Of a stretch of DNA of 37,567 nucleotides, positions 8,059 through 16,628 are shown in pieces. The DNA comes from Prevotellaceae bacterium. Its GTDB lineage: Bacteria; Bacteroidota; Bacteroidia; Bacteroidales; UBA932. The stretch spans positions 1 to 37,567 of the forward strand of contig JAISXF010000001.1 in NCBI GenBank assembly GCA_031270845.1. Reading direction: 5' to 3'. Made by a program: the position numbers and the translations under genes. Each line of letters starts with the position of its first letter. The stretch's first letter is position 1. The notes below the pieces were generated by a model, which saw only the letters and a list, made by a program, of their open reading frames with translations, did no database searches and was not told the DNA's origin.

Positions 8059-10119
8059 TTATTCGATGATGCGCACTTCGACGCGGCGGTTCTTCGCTCG
8101 GTTCTCCGCCGACGTGTTCGCGACTATCGGCTGGAGCTTGCCGTAGCCTTTCGCTTGCAGGCGGTCGGAGGCAATGGCGTTGTCGGTAAGAAAACCCACC
8201 ACCGACGCCGCCCGCTTGTCCGACAGCCGCGCGTTGTATTCCTGGGTGCCGACATCGTCGGTATGCGCCGCTATTTCAATGCGAATGCCGGCGTTCTCAC
8301 GCATAAAGTTAACTAACCGGTTCAACTCGGCGTATGATTCGGCGTTCAGCTCCGCCGAGTTGGTCTCGAAGGTGATATTATTGAATACCATCTTCGTTTG
8401 CGTGGTGAGGGCATCGAGGACGATGTCCTTGCTTTCGGCCTCGGTGTCCGCCGCCGCGAGGCTGGTATTGAAATAGGTATAGCCTTTCTTGCTCACATTG
8501 AGGTCATACACCTCGCCGGGGCGCAGCGCCAAAACCGGCGCCCCAGCCTCATCGAGCCGCAGGATAGCCTCCGCCGCCTCGCTGCGCGTCTTATTGACAA
8601 CCTCAATATCAACCGGAAGGAGGTTCTGCCCCTGTTTGTCCTTAACCTGCAGCGTCACATACTTGCGGGCAGGCTGAAGCTCGATACTCTTTTCAAAATC
8701 GCTGTAAACGACATCCGTGCGCAGGTCGAACAGCATCTCGCAGGGGTTGTAGTGCCTGCGCTCGATACGGATTTTATACAGCCGCCCGATGTCAAGATTG
8801 GCGCGGTACTTACCCTCCGAGACGCTCACCGTCCGTTCCGGCGCAAGGGGCGCGCCGGTTTGCGCGTCGGAAATGGCGACGCTCGGCGATACCGGGTAAA
8901 ACAGTTCGCCGTCGTAGATGTTCAGCTCTAAACTTACATTATTAAACAGCGCCACATTGACGGTGGCTTCCGTCTGCTTGCCTATAGCCGTCAAATCCTT
9001 ATAATAAAAGGTATGGGAGTAGTCTTCTTTGGAAAAATCGACCTTGTACGACGCCCCGCGCGTAAGAATAATCGAAAAGCGCCCTTCGTCGGTCGTGAGG
9101 AACTCGCCCTTAAGCACCGACGTTACAGCGTCGGACACAAGTATCGACGTCTCTATCGGCGCTTCGGAGTAGAGGTCGGTTACGACACCCGACAGCACAA
9201 AGGTTTTCCCGGGCGCCTTGTCCGCGGGCAGCGCGGCGGCATAGACTTTCTGGGGCGGACGCTTGGGGTTCTTCGCCTTCACCGACAGCAGAAAGTTATT
9301 GCCGGCGCTGTTCATCGTCGGCGACAGCTCGTTGTGTTCGGTATTCAAACCCTCGACATACACCGGATAGAACCAGTTGTTCTCATCAATACGCCGCGCG
9401 AAGTATATATTATAGTTGTCGGCGGCGATGGCATTGCCCGCCGCGTCGGTATCGGCACGCTTGGAGGCATAAAAAAAGGCATTATTGTCGGCACAGAAAA
9501 ACGGCGTCTCCTGACATCCGACATTGAACTCGGCGGGCAAATACTTCGGGCCGGCCCACGCGCCCTGCGCATCTTTTTCAAATAATAACAACTCCTTACA
9601 GCTTTCCTTCGCCGTACCCGTCGCCTTATCGCGCAGCACAAAGAGGGTCTTATTATCCGACGAAATCGCCGGCGAGGTCAGATTAACACCCCCCGGCACC
9701 GGCAACCCCACCCGCACGGGCGCCCCCCACCCTGCTTTCGTTTTACGCGAAAAATAAATATCCGAAGAAACTCCCTCTATCTTCGCATGGAAATACAGCG
9801 TCGAGCCGTCGTGGTTGAAGGAGAAGCCCCCCACCTCCGAACCGGTGCTGCTGATTAAGTCATTGACATACGCAAACGGCGCGGGCGGCGTCCACTTACC
9901 GTCTTTCCGGTACGACTCGAACGCCGTCATCGCAGGCTCTTCGCCCGCCAGGAAAATCAAATAATCCCCCGCCGGCGTAAGGGCGGGGTACTTCATCGGC
10001 TGCGCGAAGGACGGGAAAACATCCATCGCATTAAAATCCTGCGCCAAACTCCACGCCGGAGCCATGCACAGCAGCCCAAAGCAGCACGCCGCTTTGAGCA
10101 TAAGAGTTAATCTGGTCAT
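8059..10119 (-). CDS. OmpA-family protein with PD40-like repeats and carboxypeptidase-regulatory-like domains
   Basis: Periplasmic/outer-membrane protein expected to anchor to peptidoglycan. The 686-aa protein begins with a signal peptide (hydrophobic segment at about residues 8-25, ending SLAQ). Residues of about 35-310 hold PD40/WD40-like repeats (for example YPALTPAGDYLIFLAG, FSFNHDGSTLYFHAK, SPAISSDNKTLFVLRD). The middle has carboxypeptidase-regulatory/Ig-like strands (FVLSGVVTDLYSEAPIETS). Residues 577-686 are a full OmpA domain with the NTSAEN-AKNRRVEV end. The order PD40, CRD, OmpA resembles PorE of the type IX secretion system, but I see no TPR segment and no lipobox, so I call it PorE-like in layout only. 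It precedes the unknown secreted protein in the same direction. Confidence 0.85.
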   Translation of the reverse strand: MTRLTLMLKAACCFGLLCMAPAWSLAQDFNAMDVFPSFAQPMKYPALTPAGDYLIFLAGEEPAMTAFESYRKDGKWTPPAPFAYVNDLISSTGSEVGGFSFNHDGSTLYFHAKIEGVSSDIYFSRKTKAGWGAPVRVGLPVPGGVNLTSPAISSDNKTLFVLRDKATGTAKESCKELLLFEKDAQGAWAGPKYLPAEFNVGCQETPFFCADNNAFFYASKRADTDAAGNAIAADNYNIYFARRIDENNWFYPVYVEGLNTEHNELSPTMNSAGNNFLLSVKAKNPKRPPQKVYAAALPADKAPGKTFVLSGVVTDLYSEAPIETSILVSDAVTSVLKGEFLTTDEGRFSIILTRGASYKVDFSKEDYSHTFYYKDLTAIGKQTEATVNVALFNNVSLELNIYDGELFYPVSPSVAISDAQTGAPLAPERTVSVSEGKYRANLDIGRLYKIRIERRHYNPCEMLFDLRTDVVYSDFEKSIELQPARKYVTLQVKDKQGQNLLPVDIEVVNKTRSEAAEAILRLDEAGAPVLALRPGEVYDLNVSKKGYTYFNTSLAAADTEAESKDIVLDALTTQTKMVFNNITFETNSAELNAESYAELNRLVNFMRENAGIRIEIAAHTDDVGTQEYNARLSDKRAASVVGFLTDNAIASDRLQAKGYGKLQPIVANTSAENRAKNRRVEVRIIE

Positions 10120-10146
10120 ACTAAATACTGGTTAAATGGTTAAAAG

Positions 10147-10169
10147 AAAGCCCCTCCCGGAGGGGCTTT
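10147..10169 (-). terminator. Rho-independent terminator after DUF6261 gene no. 1
   Basis: On the minus strand AAAGCCCCTCC pairs with GGAGGGGCTTT around a single-base loop, followed by TTCTTTT. It lies about 15 bp past the stop of the DUF6261 gene and before the OmpA-family gene, so it separates two transcription units. Confidence 0.85.
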
Positions 10170-10183
10170 CCGGCGCGGTCGGC

Positions 10184-11119
10184 CTATTCAATGATAAACG
10201 TTACCGTCTGGCGGTCTTTGTATTTGCCCTTGCCGTGGACAGTACAGGAAGCATTGCCGGGTTTGATATTCTTATTGAAGGTCAGGTTAAAGTCCTTGCC
10301 GAGTTCGAGCTTCTCCTCCTCAGTGTCCGACACCGGGTAATACACGTTGGGCAGCGGCGTAATAGCCAACCCTGTATATGCCTGATGGGGAATATCATCA
10401 AGGCGGGCATGGGCTATATTGTGCTTCGCGCGGTGGAACTCCTCATTGAGACGCTCAATTTCGCCGTTGAGCGTGCCGATGAAAGTAATCATACCCTGGT
10501 TCCCCGTGATGGAGTAGGCATCCGCGACCGTAGTAATCTTATGATAAACACCCTCGATGCCTTTACGCACGACAGGGAAGGTGTCCTCCGGCTTCTGGTT
10601 CTCAATGAGCGAGCGCTGCGCAAGAAGCCCGCGAAACTCGTTGAACGCCGAGTTAATATTCGCCACCAGCGTACCTACTCCCAGCGTCGTAACGGCCGCC
10701 GCATAGTCCCCCTGCAAGTGCGTGAGAATGGCGCGTATGTCACCCGACTGGTCATCATACGACTTGCTATACACCTTGCCATAGCTGTGCAGCATGTTAT
10801 ACAACGACGTCGCCGCCGCAGCAACAGGCGCGCTTGTACTGTATTCGAGCGCGCGTGCCTGCATGTTCAGCGCCACCAGCGTTCTGTCGAGCTTGGTGTC
10901 GGTCTGGGCTATCTGCACCGTCAGCACGCTGCGGCGCACCCACTCCATGAGCGCCAGCTCCCGCGCCAGCCAGCCGTTGAACTCAACGGTGAGGGGCGCC
11001 AGAATTTCCCGCACCGGTTCGGTGGCGGCGGTAATCATAGCGGCTACATACGCGCAATAGTCATAATGAGCGGCATTAGGAAGGTTCTTAAAGAGAAGAG
11101 CATTGAATGTTGTGTTCAT
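10184..11119 (-). CDS. DUF6261 family protein no. 1 with C-terminal Ig-like segment
   Basis: Member of DUF6261, a Bacteroidota family of unknown function; this rests on pattern memory (N-terminal F-x-NLPNAAHYDY, later YSKSYDDQSGDIRAIL). It has 311 aa, no signal peptide, and is predicted helical to about residue 240. Residues 245-311 then change character and read as an Ig-like beta-sandwich of the kind usually repeated in surface proteins (YTGLAITP, LGKDFNLTF, GKGKYKDRQTVTF). The gene follows a 42-bp tandem array by about 80 bp with no obvious promoter between, so transcription probably comes from the promoter at 11624 through the array. It ends at a strong terminator. A second DUF6261 gene of the same build is at 35118. 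Confidence 0.75.
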   Translation of the reverse strand: MNTTFNALLFKNLPNAAHYDYCAYVAAMITAATEPVREILAPLTVEFNGWLARELALMEWVRRSVLTVQIAQTDTKLDRTLVALNMQARALEYSTSAPVAAAATSLYNMLHSYGKVYSKSYDDQSGDIRAILTHLQGDYAAAVTTLGVGTLVANINSAFNEFRGLLAQRSLIENQKPEDTFPVVRKGIEGVYHKITTVADAYSITGNQGMITFIGTLNGEIERLNEEFHRAKHNIAHARLDDIPHQAYTGLAITPLPNVYYPVSDTEEEKLELGKDFNLTFNKNIKPGNASCTVHGKGKYKDRQTVTFIIE

Positions 11120-11160
11120 AACAGTGTTTTTTTTAATGATTATTTTGTATTGGAACTGTA

Positions 11161-11601
11161 TTATATAGTATGTTGTTTTTTTAAAGTGGATACGGCAACC
11201 GACACAGTACTTTTTGTTCCTGACGACGTCGAGACATCATCCGACATAGTACTTTTTCTTCCCGACGACGTCGGGACGAAAAAAGACATAGTACTTTCGT
11301 CTCCCGACGACGTCGAGACATCATCCGACATAGTACTTTCGTCTCCCGACGACGTCGAGACAAAAAAAGACATGGTACTTTCGTCTCCCGACGACGTCGA
11401 GACAAAAAAAGACATGGTACTTTTTGTTCCCAACGTCGTCGAGACAAAAAAAGATAGGATACTTTCGTCTCCCAACGTCGTCGTCAGACCAATCGAGCAC
11501 ATCAATTGAAACGCCGACGCCGTCAAAACGCCAACCGCTGCCGTCGGCTTTCCCGCGACCCGCCTCGGTTTCCCTTCTATTATGCTATACTGATACGCCA
11601 T
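11161..11601 (-). CDS. Possible small protein whose C-terminal two-thirds is encoded by the 42-bp array
   Basis: Starting at ATG 11601, just 16-22 bp downstream of a good promoter, the frame encodes 146 aa. About 40 non-repetitive residues (MAYQYSIIEGKPRR and on) are followed by 14-residue repeats rich in Ser, Thr and Asp (FFVSTSSGDESTM type), then a short tail and stop at 11161. It is in the same direction as DUF6261 no. 1 and could be a leader cistron. Caution: 42 is divisible by three, so any stop-free frame stays open across the array, and openness alone is weak evidence. The well-placed promoter and ATG are the better arguments. Confidence 0.35.
   Translation of the reverse strand: MAYQYSIIEGKPRRVAGKPTAAVGVLTASAFQLMCSIGLTTTLGDESILSFFVSTTLGTKSTMSFFVSTSSGDESTMSFFVSTSSGDESTMSDDVSTSSGDESTMSFFVPTSSGRKSTMSDDVSTSSGTKSTVSVAVSTLKKQHTI
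11200..11490. repeat. 42-bp tandem array upstream of DUF6261 gene no. 1
   Basis: The anchor GACGACGTCGAGAC and its variants start at 11222, 11264, 11306, 11348, 11390, 11432 and 11474, an exact 42-bp spacing. A degenerate unit precedes the first. Between anchors the constant GACATAGTAC-type core is flanked by two variable slots. The first is ATCATCC, GAAAAAA or AAAAAAA; the second is TTTTTCTTCCC, TTTCGTCTCCC or TTTTTGTTCCC. The alternatives are shuffled between units rather than drifting gradually. There are no unique spacers, so it is not a CRISPR array. Confidence 0.9.
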
Positions 11602-11623
11602 CTTTTTTCTATCTTTGAGACCA

Positions 11624-11631
11624 CAAAGATA
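11624..11631 (-). promoter_or_regulatory. Promoter -7 element (TATCTTTG) reading through the array toward DUF6261 no. 1
   Basis: On the minus strand TATCTTTG matches TAnnTTTG. A start site near 11617 would give a leader of roughly 16 nt before ATG 11601. No other TAnnTTTG is seen between here and the DUF6261 start at 11119, so this is the likely promoter of the array and the DUF6261 gene. Confidence 0.6.
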
Positions 11632-11707
11632 TGCATTCCCCACGATACAAATGTTACCTGAATGTTAAATCTTTCATTTTCTCAAAATATTTTTTAAACC
11701 GACCGCC

Positions 11708-13426
11708 TTATTTATATTGCCACGCTTTTTCGACGGCCTCATTGATGTGGCTGCATATATAATAATCACCGAGTTCGGCGGCGAAACCCGACTTCTCAAT
11801 CGTTTTCCGAACCTCCGGGCGAACCCCCGACAGGATAAGCTGTATCTTCTCGCGCTGCGAGCGTTTCCACAGGTTGCGCAGGTTGTGCAACCCGGTGGAG
11901 TCGATAAACGGCACCTTGCGCATCCGGATGATACGAAGCCGCGTGCGCTTCTGCTTGCCACTCAGGTCAAACTCGTCAAACTTGTTGGCTATGCCAAAGA
12001 AAAACGGTCCGTTAATCTCATACACTTCCACGCCCTCAGGCAGATGCAGCGTCTCGGCGTCGCTGTACTCGTCGCTCTCGCTGTTTTTAATCTCGTCGCT
12101 GATGACCGAGATGGTCGAAGTCTCCGTTATACGCTTTACGAAGAGAAGAATAGCCATCAGCAAACCGATTTCAATGGCTATCGTCAAATCGAAGACGACG
12201 GTCAAAAAGAATGTTACAACCAGCACGATAACGTCGGAGCGCGGATTGCGCAGTAACAGGCGGAACGAGCGCCATTCGCTCATATTATAGGCCACCATAA
12301 TCAGCACCCCCGCAAGGCAGGCGAGGGGGATATGTACGGCCAGGGGCATCAAAAATAAATAAATAAGCAGCAAAAATACGGCATGGACAAGGCCGGCGAC
12401 GGGGGTGCGCCCGCCGTTGTTGATGTTGGTCATCGTCCGCGCAATAGCGCCGGTCGCCGGAATGCCGCCGAAGAAGGGCGTGACGACATTGGCCACCCCC
12501 TGGGCAATGAGTTCTGTATTAGCATGATGTTTCTTGCCCGTAACGCCATCGGCGACCATTGCCGAAAGGAGCGACTCGATAGCGCCGAGGATGGCTATCG
12601 TAAACGCAGGCGGGATGAGTAACGTGATGGTCTCCATCGTTATCGTCGGCGTCTCGGGGCGGGGCAGCGGGGCGCCGCCGGCAAGTTCGGGAAACCGGCT
12701 GCCGATGGTGTCGAGGGGTATCCCAAAAAACGATTCGAGGGCGAGGCCGCCGCCGGTCATCGCCACAATCGCCACCAGGGAGCCGGGAATGCGGCGTGTA
12801 ACCTTCGGCCAAAGGGCTATGATAGCGACCGTTAGCGCCCCCACCCCCAGCGCCGCCGCGTGCGCATCGCCGATATGGCGGATATAGAATATCCATTTGT
12901 CAATAAATTCGGCCGGCACCGCCCCCGCATCAAGGCCCATAAAATCCTTTAACTGCGACGAAAAGATGACCACCGCTATCCCGCTCGTGAAGCCGACAAC
13001 GATGGGATAGGGGATAAATTTTATCACACTGCCGAGTTTTAACACGCCCATCAGGATGAGCATGATACCGGCCAGGACGGTAGCGATAATGAGGCCGCTC
13101 ATGCCGAACTTGGCGACAATGCCGTAAACGATGACGATGAACGCGCCCGTCGGCCCGCCGATTTGGACATGACTGCCGCCGAGGAACGAAATGATAAACC
13201 CGGCGATGATGGCCGTAATCAGCCCCTGCTGCGGCGAGACGCCGGAGGCAATCCCGAAGGCAATCGCCAGCGGGATGGCCACCACGCCGACGATTAGTCC
13301 CGCTATCAGGTCCGACATGAAGCCCTTACGGCTGTAACGGCGGTGTTTGATTAACGCGAAAAATTTCGGTTGGAACACCGCCCGAAGCGTATCTTTAAGC
13401 ATTCGACGGTTCATAATTATTGACAT
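11708..13426 (-). CDS. SulP/SLC26 family anion transporter with STAS domain
   Basis: Inner-membrane transporter for inorganic anions (sulfate, bicarbonate or dicarboxylates; substrate not decidable here). The 572-aa length is typical. After a short basic N-terminus come about a dozen hydrophobic segments, beginning SDLIAGLIVGVVAIPLAIAFGIASGVSP, the signature start of the SulP fold, and GGSHVQIGGPTGAFIV. From about residue 440 a cytosolic STAS domain follows (VYEINGPFFFGIANKF, then FIDSTGLHNL). The ATG at 13424-13426 overlaps the end of the upstream GT-C/TPR gene, so the two are probably co-transcribed. ATG 13414 is an alternative start that would remove only four residues. Confidence 0.92.
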   Translation of the reverse strand: MSIIMNRRMLKDTLRAVFQPKFFALIKHRRYSRKGFMSDLIAGLIVGVVAIPLAIAFGIASGVSPQQGLITAIIAGFIISFLGGSHVQIGGPTGAFIVIVYGIVAKFGMSGLIIATVLAGIMLILMGVLKLGSVIKFIPYPIVVGFTSGIAVVIFSSQLKDFMGLDAGAVPAEFIDKWIFYIRHIGDAHAAALGVGALTVAIIALWPKVTRRIPGSLVAIVAMTGGGLALESFFGIPLDTIGSRFPELAGGAPLPRPETPTITMETITLLIPPAFTIAILGAIESLLSAMVADGVTGKKHHANTELIAQGVANVVTPFFGGIPATGAIARTMTNINNGGRTPVAGLVHAVFLLLIYLFLMPLAVHIPLACLAGVLIMVAYNMSEWRSFRLLLRNPRSDVIVLVVTFFLTVVFDLTIAIEIGLLMAILLFVKRITETSTISVISDEIKNSESDEYSDAETLHLPEGVEVYEINGPFFFGIANKFDEFDLSGKQKRTRLRIIRMRKVPFIDSTGLHNLRNLWKRSQREKIQLILSGVRPEVRKTIEKSGFAAELGDYYICSHINEAVEKAWQYK

Positions 13427-15438
13427 CTTTTAGCAAATTCAATCGCCTGCGCGTTGCCTAACCGCGCCGCCCGCCGATAGCATTCGCAGGCCTCGTCGCG
13501 GCGCGAGACGGCCTCATACATCTGCGCCAAATTCATTATGGCAGTAACATTGTCGGGCTCATGTTCAATCAAAACCAGCAGGTCGCGAATGCCTCCCTGC
13601 GTGTCTCCCAGATAAAACTGCGCGATACCGCGCGGCATCAACAACTCCTGCCTGTCGGGATTGTTTGTATAAAGACTGTCGGCATACCGCATCGCGTCGT
13701 CATAGCGGCGCATCGCAATGAGGCATTCGAGCTTAAGCTCGCTCGCACTGTTATACATATCAACCCTGTCGGGCGGCTTCCGAAGCAGGGTTTCGGTCGT
13801 AACGAGCGCACTGTCGGGCTGTTGTAAATTGTAAAATATCGACGCCTTAGTCATATAATAATTGTCAATCGCGTTGATACGCAACAGTTCATTGATGCCC
13901 TTCAAGGCTTCGGGGTAGCGCTGCGCGGCGAGGTAGAGGTTGGTCTGGAAGCCGAGGGCGGTTTCGTCGCCCGGCAGCAGGCGGATTATCTTTTCGGCGG
14001 TGCGCAACGCATTTTCCACATCCCCCGACATCATGTAGCCGCCGGTGAGTTCATACAGTGGCGTAGCGTGTTGCGGGTACTTGCTGTGCGCGTCGCCGAA
14101 GAGGGTTATCGCATCGCGGAACACGCCGATACGCGTATGCGTCATCGGTATCAAGCAAAAAATAAAGCCGGCCGCCGCCATACAGAAGACCGGGTACGCC
14201 CGACGGCGCCACAGCCCCCGATGCGTCGAGAAATAGTCATACAACCACGCCACGAAAAAAACAACGGCCGTCATAGCTACATAAAAATACCTGTCGGCAG
14301 CGATAGTGCCCAGCATCGGCGCGAGCCGCATCGCCGAGACTAACGCCGCGATATAGAACAGCATCGCGAACCCCAGCGGGCGACGGAGCGCCCTGTTCCG
14401 CCATATCAGCAACCCGATGGCCGGCAGGATGAACGGCAGCACGTAAAAATCCCACGAAAGTGGCAGATTCGACGCAAACGGATGCGGATACGGCAACGCC
14501 AGATTGACGGGAAAGACGAACTTGGCCAGATAAAAAGTGAGGGGGTAGATAAGGATGACGAAGTTATCTATCCCCGAAAAGTGTTTGAGCACATCGCTGA
14601 GCGGCATGGAGTGTTCGCTGCGCAAAAGGATGGCCGATATGCCCAGCGCCAGCGCTCCCGCAAAGAAGGGCGCTTTCTCAAGCAGCACGCGCCACGAGAA
14701 GATTTTTCGGCGGTAGAACCAGTCGAGCGCCAGCAGCGCCAGCGGAAACGTAAAGGCCGAAGCCTTCGACAGCGCCGAGAGCGCAAAAAACAGGAAGACA
14801 ACCCACAACCGCTGCAACCGCAACCCCCCGCGCAGGTAGCGGATGTAAACGATAAGGCCGGCGAGGTAGAAGCCGGCGTAGAGCAAATCGCCGCGCCCGG
14901 TGAGCCACACCGCGGCTTCGGCGTTCATCGGATGCAGGGCAAAGAGCAGCGCCGCGATGCCCGCGCCCCAGGCATTGGGTACCAGCAGAAAGATGAGAAC
15001 AAAGACGAGCGCCACATTAATAATATGGTACAGCATCGAAAAGAAGTGGTAGCCCGCCGGATTGGCCGCCGAGAACATGTAGTCGATGGCGTGGGAAATC
15101 ATCTTCACCGGGCAGTACATCGCATGATAGGCCTGGGTAAAAAACTTCGGCACCGACGCCATCGAGCGAATGTCGGCGTTCTCGACGATGATAACATAAT
15201 CGTCGCCCGCGACGAAATTATTACGCATCGACGGCCAATATACAATAGCCGTAAGCAGCAGGATACCTGCCAATATATAATACCGGTACCGGTTCGCCGC
15301 CGGCGCCGAGGCCGACCTCATAGCCGGTTGCACCCGCCCTTTCGGGGCTGTTTTTTCTGCCCTCGCCGGCCCCGCCGACGCCGCCGACGCCGCTGCCGAC
15401 GGCTTTCTTTTTTGTGATGGATACTTTTTTGCTGTCAT
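13417..15438 (-). CDS. GT-C type membrane protein with C-terminal TPR repeats (TMTC-like)
   Basis: Polytopic membrane protein resembling the TMTC/GT39-like family of polyprenol-sugar-dependent glycosyltransferases. Of its 673 residues, the first 50 are a basic Ala/Ser/Pro-rich cytosolic tail. A first membrane segment follows, then the external loop with the acidic pair D79-D80 (AGDDYVIIVENADI) expected for GT-C catalysis. Next comes the family motif HPMNAEAAVWLTGRGDLL and several more membrane helices. From about residue 440 to the end TPR-like helices appear (for example YPEALKGINELLRIN). The TPR region should be periplasmic. Its substrate is unknown. The stop overlaps the SulP start. carA lies 58 bp upstream on the same strand. 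Confidence 0.8.
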   Translation of the reverse strand: MTAKKYPSQKRKPSAAASAASAGPARAEKTAPKGRVQPAMRSASAPAANRYRYYILAGILLLTAIVYWPSMRNNFVAGDDYVIIVENADIRSMASVPKFFTQAYHAMYCPVKMISHAIDYMFSAANPAGYHFFSMLYHIINVALVFVLIFLLVPNAWGAGIAALLFALHPMNAEAAVWLTGRGDLLYAGFYLAGLIVYIRYLRGGLRLQRLWVVFLFFALSALSKASAFTFPLALLALDWFYRRKIFSWRVLLEKAPFFAGALALGISAILLRSEHSMPLSDVLKHFSGIDNFVILIYPLTFYLAKFVFPVNLALPYPHPFASNLPLSWDFYVLPFILPAIGLLIWRNRALRRPLGFAMLFYIAALVSAMRLAPMLGTIAADRYFYVAMTAVVFFVAWLYDYFSTHRGLWRRRAYPVFCMAAAGFIFCLIPMTHTRIGVFRDAITLFGDAHSKYPQHATPLYELTGGYMMSGDVENALRTAEKIIRLLPGDETALGFQTNLYLAAQRYPEALKGINELLRINAIDNYYMTKASIFYNLQQPDSALVTTETLLRKPPDRVDMYNSASELKLECLIAMRRYDDAMRYADSLYTNNPDRQELLMPRGIAQFYLGDTQGGIRDLLVLIEHEPDNVTAIMNLAQMYEAVSRRDEACECYRRAARLGNAQAIEFAKRCQ

Positions 15439-15496
15439 AGTAAATAGCCAATAAAAAATTAATAAAGAATTGTTTTAGAAATAATACGTAACGCGG

Positions 15497-16582
15497 TTAC
15501 GCATGTATTTTTTGTAAAAAATCATCAAAGAGAAATTCCGTGTCGGTGGGGCCGCTGGTGGCTTCGGGGTGAAACTGGGCGGAGAAAAACGGTTTGGTAC
15601 GATGCCGGATGCCTTCGTTCGTACCGTCGTTCATATTGACGAACAGCGGCTCCCAGTCGCTGCCGAGCGTCGCCGCATCGACCGCATAACCATGGTTCTG
15701 CGACGTTATAAAACAGCGGTTGGTACCCACTAAGCGCACCGGCTGGTTATGGCTGCGGTGGCCGTACTTCATCTTGTAAGTAGCGGCTCCTCCGGCTTTT
15801 GCGAGGAGCTGATTGCCCATACAAATCCCAAACACCGGCCTCGTGTCGGCCAGCGCCCGCCGGATATGCTCGACGGTGGCGCCGCAATAATCGGGATTGC
15901 CGGGGCCGTTGGAGATAAACAGGCCGTCGTAGGCAAGCGTATGGAAATCATAGTCCCACGGCACACGGATAACCGTTACGCCGCGCCGCTGCAGGCACCG
16001 GATAATATTATGCTTGATGCCGCAATCGACGAGCACGATTTTCGTCGCGCCGCCGGCGTAGGTAATCACCTCGCGGCAGCTGCCTTTGGCGACCATGTTT
16101 TCGCTGTCGGGGTTGTCGAAGGGACTGTCGTCGGCGGCTCCGTCGCCGGGTATGATTTTCCCCAGCAGCGTGCCGCGGTCGCGGAGCATCTTGGTGAGCG
16201 CGCGCGTGTCGATGCCGCACAGGCCGGGGATGCGGTGTTCGCAGAGCCACTCGTGCAGGCTCTTCCGGGCGCGCCAGTGGCTGTGCTCGTGCGTATAGTC
16301 CGACACCACGAGCCCCCGCACGTGGATATGCTCGCTTTCATAATTGTTTGAAAGATGATTGACGATGTGGTTGTCGAGCACGCCGTAGCTCCCGACAATC
16401 GGATAGGTAATCACTAATATCTGACCGATATAGGAAGGGTCGGTCAGGCTTTCGGGGTAGCCCACCATGGCGGTGTTGAAGACCACCTCACCCGAAGCTG
16501 CCGTCGCGCTGCCGAACGACCGCCCGCGGAACACCGTCCCGTTCTCTAAAACCAAAGCTGTTGGGGTTGCAAATGATGCCAT
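15497..16582 (-). CDS. carA: Carbamoyl-phosphate synthase small (glutaminase) subunit
   Basis: Releases ammonia from glutamine and channels it to CarB to make carbamoyl phosphate for pyrimidine and arginine synthesis. The 361-aa length is normal. The N-terminal CPSase_sm domain (ENGTVFRGRSFG; FNTAMVGYPESLTDPSY) is followed by a class I glutamine amidotransferase with SNGPGNPD (224-231), nucleophile Cys254 in GICMGNQLL, and His338/Glu340 in FHPEA. A minus-strand -7 element lies about 40 bp upstream of the start. carB is not in this window: the next gene downstream is the GT-C/TPR protein, and upstream is divergent thiN. An imperfect hairpin (GTAACGCGGTTAC, 15488-15500) overlaps the stop codon but lacks a T run. 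Confidence 0.96.
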   Translation of the reverse strand: MASFATPTALVLENGTVFRGRSFGSATAASGEVVFNTAMVGYPESLTDPSYIGQILVITYPIVGSYGVLDNHIVNHLSNNYESEHIHVRGLVVSDYTHEHSHWRARKSLHEWLCEHRIPGLCGIDTRALTKMLRDRGTLLGKIIPGDGAADDSPFDNPDSENMVAKGSCREVITYAGGATKIVLVDCGIKHNIIRCLQRRGVTVIRVPWDYDFHTLAYDGLFISNGPGNPDYCGATVEHIRRALADTRPVFGICMGNQLLAKAGGAATYKMKYGHRSHNQPVRLVGTNRCFITSQNHGYAVDAATLGSDWEPLFVNMNDGTNEGIRHRTKPFFSAQFHPEATSGPTDTEFLFDDFLQKIHA

Positions 16583-16608
16583 AGAATGATGATATGATTT
16601 TATTTTCT

Positions 16609-16616
16609 TAATTTTG
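16609..16616 (+). promoter_or_regulatory. thiN promoter -7 element (TAATTTTG)
   Basis: TAATTTTG fits TAnnTTTG on the plus strand. The transcript would begin near 16622 and leave about 25 nt before ATG 16647. It is packed against the opposite-strand carA element at 16621-16628, so the two divergent promoters overlap and may compete. Confidence 0.55.
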
Positions 16617-16620
16617 TCTG

Positions 16621-16628
16621 CAAATGTA
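16621..16628 (-). promoter_or_regulatory. carA promoter -7 element (TACATTTG)
   Basis: Read on the minus strand this is TACATTTG, the same sequence as the recQ and pheT elements. Transcription would start near 16614 and leave a leader of about 30 nt before the carA ATG at 16582. Confidence 0.6.

Noticed and set aside
11200-11490. CRISPR array
   Set aside because: Units are contiguous with no unique spacers of regular length and no cas genes are in the window. The same holds for the other arrays.
10136-11509. 457-aa plus-strand frame opposite DUF6261 no. 1 and the array
   Set aside because: It is an antisense shadow of the DUF6261 gene and terminator continued through stop-free repeat sequence; it has no promoter.
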